The notes beneath the pieces were generated by a model. It was given only the letters and a program-made list of their open reading frames with translations, did not search any database and was not told the DNA's origin. Shown here piece by piece: positions 51,470-59,858 of a stretch of 64,000 bases of DNA. Location of the stretch: positions 1,984,001 through 2,048,000 of the forward strand of contig CP007060.1 of the NCBI GenBank assembly GCA_000230955.3, in the 5' to 3' direction. Position numbers and translations under genes: made by a program. The DNA comes from Halobacterium sp. DL1. Its GTDB lineage: Archaea > Halobacteriota > Halobacteria > Halobacteriales > Halobacteriaceae. Position 1 is the first letter of the stretch. Every line of letters begins with the position of its first letter.

Positions 51470-52495
51470 ATGTCCGCAGCCGTCGCCGACGCAGTCGCCC
51501 ACGTCAGGTACGTGGTGGACGGCGCACCGACCGTCAGGGCCGTGCAGTTCCTCGCGGCGGTGCTGAGCGAGCCACTGAACGCCGCGCTCGTCGGCGGCGG
51601 TCTGCTCTCCGTCGTGTTCGCGATGGTCGCCTTCCTCCGCTACCGGCCCGCCAGCACCGACGTGCGGGCGCTCCGGGCGACGCTCTCTGGCTACCGCGAG
51701 TTCGTCCCGTGGATGCTCCGACTCGCGCTCGGCTTGCCGCTGATCGGCGCGGGGTTCGCCGGCTACTTCTTCTCGCCGGCGGTCCAGGCACCGACCCGCG
51801 TCTTCCAGGTGACCCTGGGCTTCTTCCTGCTGTTCGGGCTGGCCACCCGGGCGGTGGCGCTCGTCGGTCTGGCCGCCTACCTGGTCGGCCTCGTGGTGCG
51901 CCCCGAACTCGTGCTCGCCAGCGAGTACGTCGGCGGCTTCCTCGGCGTGTTGCTACTCGGGAGCGGGCGCCCGAGCGCCGACCACCTGCTCAAGGAGGTG
52001 GCAGCCGCCGAAGGAACCGTCTACGGCCGCTTCGAACCACTCCACCCGCTCGTCGAGCGGTTCCACGGCCTCGTCAGACCGTACGAGCAGTACGCGCCCA
52101 CCGTCATCCGCGCCGGCCTGGGGTTCAACTTCGCGCTGCTCGGCTTCTGGGAGAAGCTCGCGAACCCCGGCCTCGCGCTCGAAGTGGTCGAGAAGTACGA
52201 CCTCACGGCGGTCGTCCCCGTCGACCCCGGACTCTGGGTCGTCGGCGCCGGCCTCACCGAACTCGCGGTCGGCGTCTTCCTCTTCGTGGGCCTGTTCACG
52301 CGGGCGACCGCTGCGACAGCGTTCATCGTGTTGACGACGACGCTGTTCGGCCTGCCCGACGACCCGGTGCTCGCCCACGTCACGCTGTTCGGGCTCACGT
52401 CCGCGCTGTTCGTCACGGGCGCCGGCCCGCTGTCCATCGACGAGCGACTCGGCGCCGTCGCCGACTACTCGCCGCTGCGGCCGGCAACCGAGTAG
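51470..52495 (+). CDS. DoxX-family membrane protein
   Basis: A 341-residue protein with about eight membrane segments in two similar halves. The first half is MLRLALGLPLIGAGFAGYFF and following; the second is VIRAGLGFNFALLGFWEKLA and following. Each half has the four-helix pattern of DoxX/DoxD, a family linked to redox steps but poorly defined. It starts at ATG, 48 bases after archease and 45 bases before rtcB, so all three are likely one operon. Confidence 0.83.
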   Translation: MSAAVADAVAHVRYVVDGAPTVRAVQFLAAVLSEPLNAALVGGGLLSVVFAMVAFLRYRPASTDVRALRATLSGYREFVPWMLRLALGLPLIGAGFAGYFFSPAVQAPTRVFQVTLGFFLLFGLATRAVALVGLAAYLVGLVVRPELVLASEYVGGFLGVLLLGSGRPSADHLLKEVAAAEGTVYGRFEPLHPLVERFHGLVRPYEQYAPTVIRAGLGFNFALLGFWEKLANPGLALEVVEKYDLTAVVPVDPGLWVVGAGLTELAVGVFLFVGLFTRATAATAFIVLTTTLFGLPDDPVLAHVTLFGLTSALFVTGAGPLSIDERLGAVADYSPLRPATE

Positions 52496-52540
52496 CCGGT
52501 AGACGAAACGCCTACCAGCGAGAGGCGCGCACTCTCGACC

Positions 52541-54040
52541 ATGAACACGTTCGACGCCGGCGACCGGACGCTCTACGAGGTCGAGGAGAACGTCTGGGAG
52601 CTGGAGGCCGACGAGGAGATGCGCGTTCCGGCGCGCGTACTCGCTAACGAGGCGCTACTCGAGCACATCGGCGACGACCGCACGCTCGACCAGCTGCGGA
52701 ACGTCTCCTGCATGCCGGGGGTCGTGGCGCCCGCGCTCTGCATGCCCGACGGCCACCAGGGCTACGGCTTCCCCGTCGGCGGCGTCGCCGCCTTCGACGC
52801 CGAGGAAGGTTGCATCTCGCCCGGCGGCGTCGGCTTCGACATCAACTGCGGCGTCCGCATGGTGAAGACGAACCTCACCTACGAGGACGTGCAGGGTCGC
52901 GAGGAGGAACTCGTCGACGCGCTGTTCGACGCGGTGCCCTGCGGCCTCGGCGGGGGCGGCGTCCACGACGGCACCCACGGCGACCTCGAAGCGGCACTGG
53001 AACGCGGCGTCGACTGGTGCGTCGAGGAGGGGTACGCCACTCGCGAGGACCGCCTGCACTGCGAGGACGAGGGGATGCGGCCGGACGCCGACCTCTCGGC
53101 GGTGTCGAAGAAGGCCAAGGACCGCGGCGCGAGCCAGATGGGGTCGCTCGGTTCTGGTAACCACTTCCTCGAGGTCCAGCGCGTCACGGACGTGTACGAC
53201 AACGACACCGCCGACGCGTTCGGCCTCGAAGCGGACCAGGTCGTCGTGCTCATCCACTGCGGCTCCCGGGGCCTCGGCCACCAGATCTGCTCGGACTACC
53301 TCCGGCGCATCGAGGACGAGCACCCCGAGTTCCTCGCGTCGCTGCCGGAGAAGGACCTCGCCGCCGCGCCCGCCGGCTCCGAACTCGCCGACGACTACTA
53401 CGGCGCGATGTGCGCCGCCATCAACTTCGCGTGGGTGAACCGACAGCTCATCACGCACGCCGTCCGCGAGACGTTCGCCGACGTCTTCGACCAGTCCTGG
53501 GAGGCCCTGGAGATGGACCTCCTCTACGACGTCGCGCACAACATCGCGAAGCGCGAGACGCACGACGTGTACGAGGTCGAGGACGGCTACAGCCTCGAGG
53601 GCGACGGGGAGCGGGTCGAGCGCGACCTCTACGTCCACCGGAAGGGCGCGACGCGCGCGTTCCCCGCCGGCCACCCCGACGTGCCGACGGCGTACCGGGA
53701 GGTCGGTCAGCCGGTCATCATCCCCGGAAGCATGGGTGCCGGGAGCTACGTGCTCAAGGGCGGCGCGGAGTCCCTCCGCCGGTCGTTCGGCTCCACCGCA
53801 CACGGTGCTGGCCGCCTGATGAGTCGCACGCAGGCCAAGCGGGAGTACGGCGGCGGCGCGGTCCAGACGAGCCTCCGCGAGCAGAACCAGATATACGTGA
53901 AGGCCGCCTCCGGCGAGACCATCGCTGAGGAGGCCCCCGGCGTCTACAAAGACGTCGACGAAGTGGTCGGCGTCTCCGACGCGCTCGGCATCGGCGACCT
54001 CGTGGTCCGGACGTTCCCGGTCTGCAACGTCAAGGGATAG
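52541..54040 (+). CDS. rtcB: RtcB RNA ligase
   Basis: A 499-residue 3'-phosphate RNA ligase that seals tRNA halves after intron removal and repairs broken RNA. The metal cysteine lies in GFDINCGVRM (about 103), histidines in SGNHFLEVQ and HCGSRGLGHQ, the guanylylation His in STAHGAGRLMSR, and the C-terminus is VCNVKG. No intein is present, unlike several archaeal rtcB genes. It starts at ATG 52541. It sits with archease, its activator. Confidence 0.96.
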   Translation: MNTFDAGDRTLYEVEENVWELEADEEMRVPARVLANEALLEHIGDDRTLDQLRNVSCMPGVVAPALCMPDGHQGYGFPVGGVAAFDAEEGCISPGGVGFDINCGVRMVKTNLTYEDVQGREEELVDALFDAVPCGLGGGGVHDGTHGDLEAALERGVDWCVEEGYATREDRLHCEDEGMRPDADLSAVSKKAKDRGASQMGSLGSGNHFLEVQRVTDVYDNDTADAFGLEADQVVVLIHCGSRGLGHQICSDYLRRIEDEHPEFLASLPEKDLAAAPAGSELADDYYGAMCAAINFAWVNRQLITHAVRETFADVFDQSWEALEMDLLYDVAHNIAKRETHDVYEVEDGYSLEGDGERVERDLYVHRKGATRAFPAGHPDVPTAYREVGQPVIIPGSMGAGSYVLKGGAESLRRSFGSTAHGAGRLMSRTQAKREYGGGAVQTSLREQNQIYVKAASGETIAEEAPGVYKDVDEVVGVSDALGIGDLVVRTFPVCNVKG

Positions 54041-55411
54041 CTACTGGACCGCCGGCTCCTCGAGGTAGGGGCGACGAATGCGTCCCTCCGTCTCCGTATT
54101 CACGCCGTGTTCTCGCGCCCGCTCGACGAGCGCGTCGCTGAGGCTGCTGGCGGCCCGCACCACGTCGTCCTCGTCGATTGCCCGGACGATGTGGTCCGTC
54201 ACGACGTGGTAGTCCGAGAGCGCGACCTCGTAGGTCTCCTCGGGGTGGACCGGTTCGCCGCCGACGCGCGCCCCAACCACCGAGTAGTCCCGGTCGTCGT
54301 ACACCAGGCTGGCGCCGGAGACGTGGCCGAACCACCAGTCGGGAACGTCGTCGCCCGGGTGGACGGCGGCCAACTGGAGGTCGGCGAACGCGTCGAGCAG
54401 CGTGGCCCCGTCCACCTCGGTGACCAGCACCTCGTTGTCGAACGGGCAGAGACCGTGGAGGTCGGCGACGGTTACGTCGCCGTCCAGCGGGTCGTCCTGT
54501 CTGATGCCGCCGACCAGCAGAGCGACGTCGGCGCCGCCGGCGGACCGGAGCGCGTCCGCGACGAAGTTCCCGACCGGGCTCTCGCCCGCCTTCAGGTGGC
54601 GCTCCGTCCGGCGTACCGGCCCGTCGACGCGGGTGACCGTCTCCGCCATACGTTCGCGGAGTGCCGCTGCCACCGCCTCGTCGACGGGGTAGTCGGCCGT
54701 CTCGCGGTGGGTTGCTGTCGGGTCGCCGTCGCTGAGCGTGACCTCGAGGAGCGTGTGACCGCCGGACCCTGGTCGGGCGACGAGCGTACCCTCGACGCTG
54801 TCGGCCATCCGGTCGTGCTCGTGGCCGCCGAGGACGGCGTCGACGGTCGTTTCGCGGGCGATGTCCTCGTCCTCGCCTCGGTGGGAGACGACGACCACGT
54901 GGTCCGCGCCGGCATCCCGGAGGTCGTGCTCGGCGTCGCGGACCGCGTCGACCGCGTCGCCGACCGCCAGGTCGGCCGCGACCGGGTTGATGTCGGGCGT
55001 CGACTCGGCGGTGACGCCGACGAACCCGACGGTCGCGTCCCCCACGTCGAGGAGCGCCGTCGGCGTCGTGTGGTCGGCGGCGAAGCGCTCGCCGTCGTGG
55101 TGGGCGTTCGCGTTCAGCCACGCGCCCGGGAACTCGCGAGCGGCACGGCGCGCGGCGTCGTAGCCGTGGTCGAAGTCGTGGTTCCCGAACACCTCGACGT
55201 CGGGCTCTACCGCGTCGAAGAACTCCTGGGCTTGCGCGCCCTCGCAGGCTAGCGAGAGGACGCCCGGAGCGGTGTCGTCGCCGCCGCCGGTGACGAGCGT
55301 CGCCGCGGGGTCGTCGCGGAGGGCGTCGATGGCGCCGGCGAGACGGCCGACGCGCTCGGGCGTGTCGTAGGCGTTCTCCACGTCGGCGTAGTGGAGAATA
55401 CGGACGGTCAT
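54041..55411 (-). CDS. 5'-nucleotidase-like metallophosphatase, paralogue 1
   Basis: A 456-residue two-domain protein of the UshA/5'-nucleotidase kind without a signal peptide, so probably cytoplasmic. The metallophosphatase part has GNHDFDHG, VVSHRGED and LGGHEHDR. The first metal motif is ADVENAYD, with Glu where DxH is usual. The C-terminal domain has SPVGNFVADALRS and a CPFDNEVLV stretch. The substrate is probably a nucleotide but is not certain. It starts at ATG and its stop abuts the convergent rtcB stop. A diverged paralogue lies at 60675. Confidence 0.83.
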   Translation of the reverse strand: MTVRILHYADVENAYDTPERVGRLAGAIDALRDDPAATLVTGGGDDTAPGVLSLACEGAQAQEFFDAVEPDVEVFGNHDFDHGYDAARRAAREFPGAWLNANAHHDGERFAADHTTPTALLDVGDATVGFVGVTAESTPDINPVAADLAVGDAVDAVRDAEHDLRDAGADHVVVVSHRGEDEDIARETTVDAVLGGHEHDRMADSVEGTLVARPGSGGHTLLEVTLSDGDPTATHRETADYPVDEAVAAALRERMAETVTRVDGPVRRTERHLKAGESPVGNFVADALRSAGGADVALLVGGIRQDDPLDGDVTVADLHGLCPFDNEVLVTEVDGATLLDAFADLQLAAVHPGDDVPDWWFGHVSGASLVYDDRDYSVVGARVGGEPVHPEETYEVALSDYHVVTDHIVRAIDEDDVVRAASSLSDALVERAREHGVNTETEGRIRRPYLEEPAVQ

Positions 55412-55463
55412 GGACGCTCGTACTGCGACTGCGGCGAAAAGGGTTCCGTGAAGAGTTCTGGAG

Positions 55464-55937
55464 TCAGGACTGCGTGGTCGTCGTCACGTCGCCGCACTCG
55501 TGGGTCGCTACGTAGGAGATTTCGACGTCGTCCTCCTGGACTGCCACGCCGAGGGCGAGACAGGACTCCGCGGTGGTCTCGCTGTTGAACAGCGTGCTGT
55601 ACATCCGGTTGGTGTCCCTGACTCGGGCTCGGACCCGCCACTCGCCGCGCTGCTGTGGGAACGCCGGCGGTTCGAACGTGGCGCCGTGGACGCTCTGGCC
55701 GGCGTCTTCGCCGTCGGTCCCCTCGATGCCGACGTCCGACCAGAACACCACCTCGCCGTCGAGTTCTAGCTGGAGGTCCAGCGAGACCGACTGCGAGAGC
55801 GAGTTGCTGACCCGGACGCTGTCGAGGCGGGGGTTCTGCGACCCCGACCCCGACCCGGAGTCCGAGGAGCAGCCCGCGAGCGCGGCGAGCGAGACGACGC
55901 CCGCACGGAGCGCGTTCCGGCGCGTGATGGGTGGCAT
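55464..55937 (-). CDS. Tat-exported lipoprotein
   Basis: A 157-residue protein beginning MPPITRRNALRAGVVSLAAL and then AGC, a twin-arginine signal with a lipobox, so it should be exported folded and lipid-anchored. After a Ser/Gly spacer, the mature part is beta-rich (LDSVRVSNSLSQSVSLDLQL), an Ig-like pattern, with two late cysteines (ESCLALG and HECGD). The function is unknown. The ATG at 55937 is preferred to one three codons upstream. Confidence 0.77.
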   Translation of the reverse strand: MPPITRRNALRAGVVSLAALAGCSSDSGSGSGSQNPRLDSVRVSNSLSQSVSLDLQLELDGEVVFWSDVGIEGTDGEDAGQSVHGATFEPPAFPQQRGEWRVRARVRDTNRMYSTLFNSETTAESCLALGVAVQEDDVEISYVATHECGDVTTTTQS

Positions 55938-56006
55938 ACAACCCACGTGGGAACACCGCCGAGTAAAGCGTGTGGGTTTCAGTCTCCCGACTGACGGGTC
56001 TGGCGC

Positions 56007-56384
56007 TCAGCGAGAGAACCCCGGGCCGGTCGGACCACGTGGTCCCCGCGGATCCTCGCCCTCGGCCAACTCGACGAACTCCGATTCGGGTTCGCCCGAC
56101 ACCGCCTCGCCGTCCTGAAAGCGGACGAAGTTCAGGTAGAACGGCTCCCCACAGCCGGGCTCGTCCGCTCCCTCCGTCTCTGGGTGATGCGACCACTCGA
56201 CGTCGCTCTGCCCGCAGACGAGCTGCACGCCGTCTGCATCGTCGGCTTCGAACTCCTCGGCGGGCGAGACGTAGTTCCACCCCGCCAGCGGGAACGGCGT
56301 CACTGACTTGTCCGCCATGTAGGGGTCGCGGTCGAGTTCGGCGACGGCACCACAGCGCGGACAGTAGTACGTCACGGCGACCAT
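56007..56384 (-). CDS. Zinc-ribbon-type protein
   Basis: A 125-residue soluble protein starting MVAVTYYCPRCGAVAELDRD. Together with the later cysteines in QLVCGQSD and PGCGEPFYL it could form one metal site. The middle has TPFPLAGWNYVSPAEEFEAD and the C-terminus is Gly/Pro/Arg-rich (GPRGPTGPGFSR). I do not recognise a named family. It is divergent from the M24 peptidase gene, with 106 bases between the starts. Confidence 0.68.
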   Translation of the reverse strand: MVAVTYYCPRCGAVAELDRDPYMADKSVTPFPLAGWNYVSPAEEFEADDADGVQLVCGQSDVEWSHHPETEGADEPGCGEPFYLNFVRFQDGEAVSGEPESEFVELAEGEDPRGPRGPTGPGFSR

Positions 56385-56490
56385 GCAACGGATTCGCGCT
56401 CGAAGGGCAAAGGCTGCTCGTCGAGCGTGCACTGTCAACAGGGCCCGAGCCGTGGGAAGGTTATTGGATGCGCGTCCGAAACCGGCGGTC

Positions 56491-57666
56491 ATGACGCCGC
56501 CCTATCCGAAACTGGACGCGCACCTCGAGGCCGTTGGCGCGGACGGCTATCTCCTCGACGCCGACGGCGAGGACAGCAGCCAGTACTACCTCTCGGGCTA
56601 CCACGCGCCGGACAACTTCGTCACGTTGTACACCGACGGCGAGGTCCATCTGCTCGTCTCGGGGCTGGAGTACACGCGAGCAATCGAGGACAGCGACGCC
56701 GACGAAGTACGGAAGTTCGACGCGTACGGCTACCGCGAGAAGGCCGCGGACGTGGGGCCACCGAAGGCCACGAAACTGGTCGTCGCCGACTTCGTCGCGG
56801 AGTTCGGCGTCGAGTCGGTTGCCGTGCCCGCGTCGTTCCCGACCGGCACGACGGACATCCTGCGCGACCACGGCGTGAGCGTCACGCCTGCGTACCACGA
56901 CCCGGTAGAGCAGGTGCGCGCCGTGAAGTCCGAAGAGGAGGCCGAACACATACGCGAGGCCCAGCGCGCGAACGAGGCGGCGATGGCGGCCGCCGAGTCC
57001 CTCGTCGAGGAAGCGAGCGTCGAGGATGGTGTGCTCCACCACGCTGGCGACGTATTGACGAGCGAGCGCGTCCGCGACCGCATCGAGGCGACGCTCCAGG
57101 ACCACCAGTGCGAACCCAGCGAGACCATCGTCGCGTGCGGGCCGGCCGCCGCTCGCGCCCACGACACCGGTTCCGGGCCGCTGCGAGCAGACACGCCCAT
57201 CGTCGTGGACATCTTCCCGCGGCACAAGCGCACGCGGTACTTCGCGGACATGACGCGGACGTTCGTGAAGGGCGACCCCAGCGAGCAGGTCCAGGAGTGG
57301 TACGACGTCGCGTTCGAGGCGTACGAGGCGGCACTGGACGCCATCGAACCCGGAGCGACTGGCGAGGACGTCCACTTCGCCGTCTGCGACGTCATAGAGG
57401 ACGCCGGCTACCCCACGACGCGCAGCCACGACGGTCTCGAGAACGGCTTCTTCCACAGCACCGGCCACGGCGTCGGCCTGGACGTCCACGAGTCGCCACA
57501 CGTCGCCGAACACGGCGAAGTGCTGGAAGCCGGTCACGTCATCACCATCGAGCCAGGTCTCTACGAGCAGGGCGTCGGCGGCGTCCGCGTCGAAGACCTC
57601 GTCGTCGTCACCGAGGACGGCTACGAGAACCTGACCGACTACCCCGACGACCTGCGAGTGCTCTGA
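56491..57666 (+). CDS. M24-family Xaa-Pro peptidase
   Basis: A 391-residue pita-bread metallopeptidase. The N-terminal creatinase-like domain (residues 1-150) leads to a catalytic domain with metal ligands Asp and Asp (VVDIFPRHKRTRYFADMTRT), His (HSTGHGVGLDVHE), Glu (ITIEPGLYEQG) and Glu (VRVEDLVVV). It probably cleaves X-Pro bonds. I chose the ATG at 56491, where homology starts, rather than the upstream ATG at 56383, which would overlap the divergent gene. Confidence 0.92.
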   Translation: MTPPYPKLDAHLEAVGADGYLLDADGEDSSQYYLSGYHAPDNFVTLYTDGEVHLLVSGLEYTRAIEDSDADEVRKFDAYGYREKAADVGPPKATKLVVADFVAEFGVESVAVPASFPTGTTDILRDHGVSVTPAYHDPVEQVRAVKSEEEAEHIREAQRANEAAMAAAESLVEEASVEDGVLHHAGDVLTSERVRDRIEATLQDHQCEPSETIVACGPAAARAHDTGSGPLRADTPIVVDIFPRHKRTRYFADMTRTFVKGDPSEQVQEWYDVAFEAYEAALDAIEPGATGEDVHFAVCDVIEDAGYPTTRSHDGLENGFFHSTGHGVGLDVHESPHVAEHGEVLEAGHVITIEPGLYEQGVGGVRVEDLVVVTEDGYENLTDYPDDLRVL

Positions 57667-57756
57667 CAGGCGGACGAACTAGCAGCCAGCCAATCGCTAC
57701 CGACGCAGCCGGCAGTGTGCTATTGCTATCGACAAGCCGGTAGCCTGGTGGTCGCC

Positions 57757-57801
57757 GGGAGAGCTTCGCTCTCCCGAGACCTCGGGAATCTTCGATTCCC
57801 G
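57757..57801 (+). other. Two tandem perfect hairpins behind the M24 peptidase gene
   Basis: GGGAGAGC/GCTCTCCC (57757-57775) and CGGGAATC/GATTCCCG (57783-57801), each with a TTC loop, lie in the 262-base gap between the peptidase gene and the R15P-isomerase-like gene. A possible element variant with a third hairpin follows directly. A transcript-end or RNA-stability role is likely. Confidence 0.45.
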
Positions 57802-57803
57802 GT

Positions 57804-57868
57804 GGACTGTAAGGGCGACGACCGAGCGAGCGGCGCTCCGCGCCGCTCGCGAGAGAGGAGGGCTTACG
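57804..57868 (+). repeat. Possible variant of the GGACTGAAAGGGGC element
   Basis: GGACTGTAAGGGC (57804-57816), then a 10-bp hairpin GCGAGCGGCG/CGCCGCTCGC (57826-57850), then GGGCTTAC (57860-57867). In the good copies the ends are GAAAG and CTTTC; here they are GTAAG and CTTAC, so the closing pairs remain complementary. The core sequence shared by the good copies is not seen. Confidence 0.35.
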
Positions 57869-57928
57869 AGCGGCTTACAAGGGCCATACTTCGGAAGGCC
57901 TTTTGTCGCACCCGCGGACGTATCTACC

Positions 57929-58780
57929 ATGATAGACGAGACTGCCGAGGAGATCCGAGAGATGCGGACGCACTCCTCCTCGGTCGTCGCCGTGAAGGCC
58001 GCTCGCGCGCTCCGGGACCTCATCGACAAGGACTACCCGACCGTCGAGGAGTACGTACGAGCACTCGAACGGAACAGCAACGCCCTCCGCCGCGCGAACG
58101 CCTCCCACGCGTCGCTCGTGACCACTCAGCGGGCCGTCGTGGACGCCGTGCGTGACGCCGACCCCGCGTCCGTCGCAGAGGCAAAGGAGGTCACTGCGGC
58201 CGCCATCGAGGACGTCGTCGAGACCGTAGAGAACGCGAAACACGCGGCCGCAGAGGCCACCGCCGAGCGCATCGAGGACGGCCAGACGCTGCTCACCCAC
58301 GACTACTCCTCGACGGTGCTGGAGGCGCTGGAGCTGGCCGCCCAGGACGGCAAACACCTGGAGGTGTTCGTGACGGAGGCCCGCCCGCGCCACCTCGGGC
58401 GGAAGACGGCGCGCACGCTCGCGGAGATCGACCGCATCGAACCGACGCTCATCGTGGACGGCGCCTCCGGCTACTATCTCGGCGACTGCGACCGCGTGGT
58501 CCTCGGGATGGACTGCATCGTGGATGACACGTACTACAACCGCGTGGGGACGTACCCGCTGGTCGCGACGGCCGCGGACGTCGGCACGCCCGTCACCGTC
58601 TCGGGGTCGAGCGCGAAACTCGTCGACGACGGCTTCCGCTTCGAGAACGATTACCGCGACCCCAGCGAGGTCATCCGGGAACCCCCGGAGGGCTTCGAGG
58701 TGAAGAATCCGGCGTACGACGCGACGCCGACCCGACTGCTCGACGTCGTGGTGACCGACGAGGGCGTCGAGGAGTACTGA
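57929..58780 (+). CDS. Ribose-1,5-bisphosphate isomerase-like / eIF2B-related protein
   Basis: A 283-residue member of the eIF2B/aIF2B-MtnA superfamily. The stretches LLTHDYSSTVLEALELAA, FVTEARPRHLGRKTARTL, GMDCIVDDTYYNRVGTYPLV and DYRDPSEVIREPPEGFEVKN fit archaeal ribose-1,5-bisphosphate isomerase. That enzyme makes ribulose-1,5-bisphosphate from nucleotide breakdown products for type III RuBisCO. The N-terminal helical part is typical. The nucleotidase genes nearby would suit this pathway, but no RuBisCO or AMP phosphorylase gene is in the window. It starts at ATG 57929. Confidence 0.87.
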   Translation: MIDETAEEIREMRTHSSSVVAVKAARALRDLIDKDYPTVEEYVRALERNSNALRRANASHASLVTTQRAVVDAVRDADPASVAEAKEVTAAAIEDVVETVENAKHAAAEATAERIEDGQTLLTHDYSSTVLEALELAAQDGKHLEVFVTEARPRHLGRKTARTLAEIDRIEPTLIVDGASGYYLGDCDRVVLGMDCIVDDTYYNRVGTYPLVATAADVGTPVTVSGSSAKLVDDGFRFENDYRDPSEVIREPPEGFEVKNPAYDATPTRLLDVVVTDEGVEEY

Positions 58781-58801
58781 CTACGGGCCGCTCAGAGCGG
58801 T

Positions 58802-59803
58802 TCAGTCCAGGCGCTTCGTGCTGATCTCGTACGTCTCACCCTCGTAGCGGATGTACTGGGGTTCGTCGACGCCGAACGGCGGTATCGTCGCGTCCGGCGC
58901 CTCCAGCCTGACGGTCTGGACGCCCTCCTCGAAGAACGGGATGGTGTTCCGGAACAGCGGGCGGCTAGCCGTCCCCGGACCGGGCCGGACAATCTGCTCG
59001 GTGATGCGTTCCCTGACGGGTTGCCCCGGCGGGACGCCCGAGCGTTCGACGACGAACGCCGACGGCTCCTCTTCTTCGGTCGGTTCCTCGTCGGTGGTCA
59101 CGACGACGTTGTCGCCGTCCCGCGACGCCGAGACGTCGTCGGTCGGCGTCAGTTCGACCGGGTCGCCCAGTAACTCGAAGTGCGCGCCGAGCGCCACGTG
59201 GAACGAGTCGTGGTCGTCGCCGAGCGGGAACCAGCCCTGGACGGTGAACGCGTACTCGCCACCGCCGAGGCCCGCGAGCGTGACGTCCTGGTCGGTCGAC
59301 GACCCACCGGTCGGCGACTGGTCGTTGTCCACGGCGAACGACCACTCGTGGGACGCGCCTGCGGGGAGTATGTGGAGTGGCTGAGGCCAGAACTGCGGCG
59401 CGACGTGGAACCACTCGCCGTCCACGCGCTTGGACGCCGACCAGCCGTAGAAGTTCGCGTGGTACTCGTAGTCGGTGTCGTTCGCGAGCGTGAACGTCGT
59501 CGAGTCTGCGGGCAGGTCGAGTTCGTCGTCGGCCGGCGTCAACGACAGACTCGCTCCCGTCTGCTCGGGGTAGCAGACCGCTCGGCCCTCGTCGCCGAGC
59601 GGGCAGTCGCTCTGGGTCGTCGGGATTCCGAGTGACAGCAACTCCTCGGGGGTCGCGTCCGACGACGTGGTCGTCGATGTTGTCGGCGTGGTCGATGCGG
59701 TCCGTTTCGTCGGCGTATCGGTCCCCGAGGGCTGGGCGCCGGTGCCAGTGCAACCGGCGACTGCCAGCGACGCTAGCGTGCCGAGGAGGGCGCGGCGTCT
59801 CAT
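58802..59803 (-). CDS. Lipoprotein with Thr-rich linker
   Basis: A 333-residue exported protein. The start MRRRALLGTLASLAVAGC is a Tat-like signal with a lipobox ending in Cys18. It is followed by a Thr/Ser linker (residues about 20-53) that could be glycosylated. The mature part has a beta-rich domain (FTLANDTDYEYHANFYGWSA) with a hydrophobic WFHVAPQFWPQPLHILPAG stretch. I know no function. The ATG at 59803 gives the proper signal; an upstream ATG at 59851 does not. Confidence 0.77.
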   Translation of the reverse strand: MRRRALLGTLASLAVAGCTGTGAQPSGTDTPTKRTASTTPTTSTTTSSDATPEELLSLGIPTTQSDCPLGDEGRAVCYPEQTGASLSLTPADDELDLPADSTTFTLANDTDYEYHANFYGWSASKRVDGEWFHVAPQFWPQPLHILPAGASHEWSFAVDNDQSPTGGSSTDQDVTLAGLGGGEYAFTVQGWFPLGDDHDSFHVALGAHFELLGDPVELTPTDDVSASRDGDNVVVTTDEEPTEEEEPSAFVVERSGVPPGQPVRERITEQIVRPGPGTASRPLFRNTIPFFEEGVQTVRLEAPDATIPPFGVDEPQYIRYEGETYEISTKRLD

Positions 59804-59858
59804 ACCGGGACGGTCGGCAGTGGCCGGTAAATGCTTCGTGGGGACGACCACGCGCGTT

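Noticed and set aside
52541..54040. An intein in rtcB, as in some archaea
   Set aside because: The length is about 500 residues and the conserved blocks are continuous; no splicing motifs are present.
57929..58780. Translation initiation factor eIF2B subunit as the name of this gene
   Set aside because: The fold is shared, but the catalytic GMDCIVDD region and length fit the ribose-1,5-bisphosphate isomerase group better. The call remains an inference from motifs.
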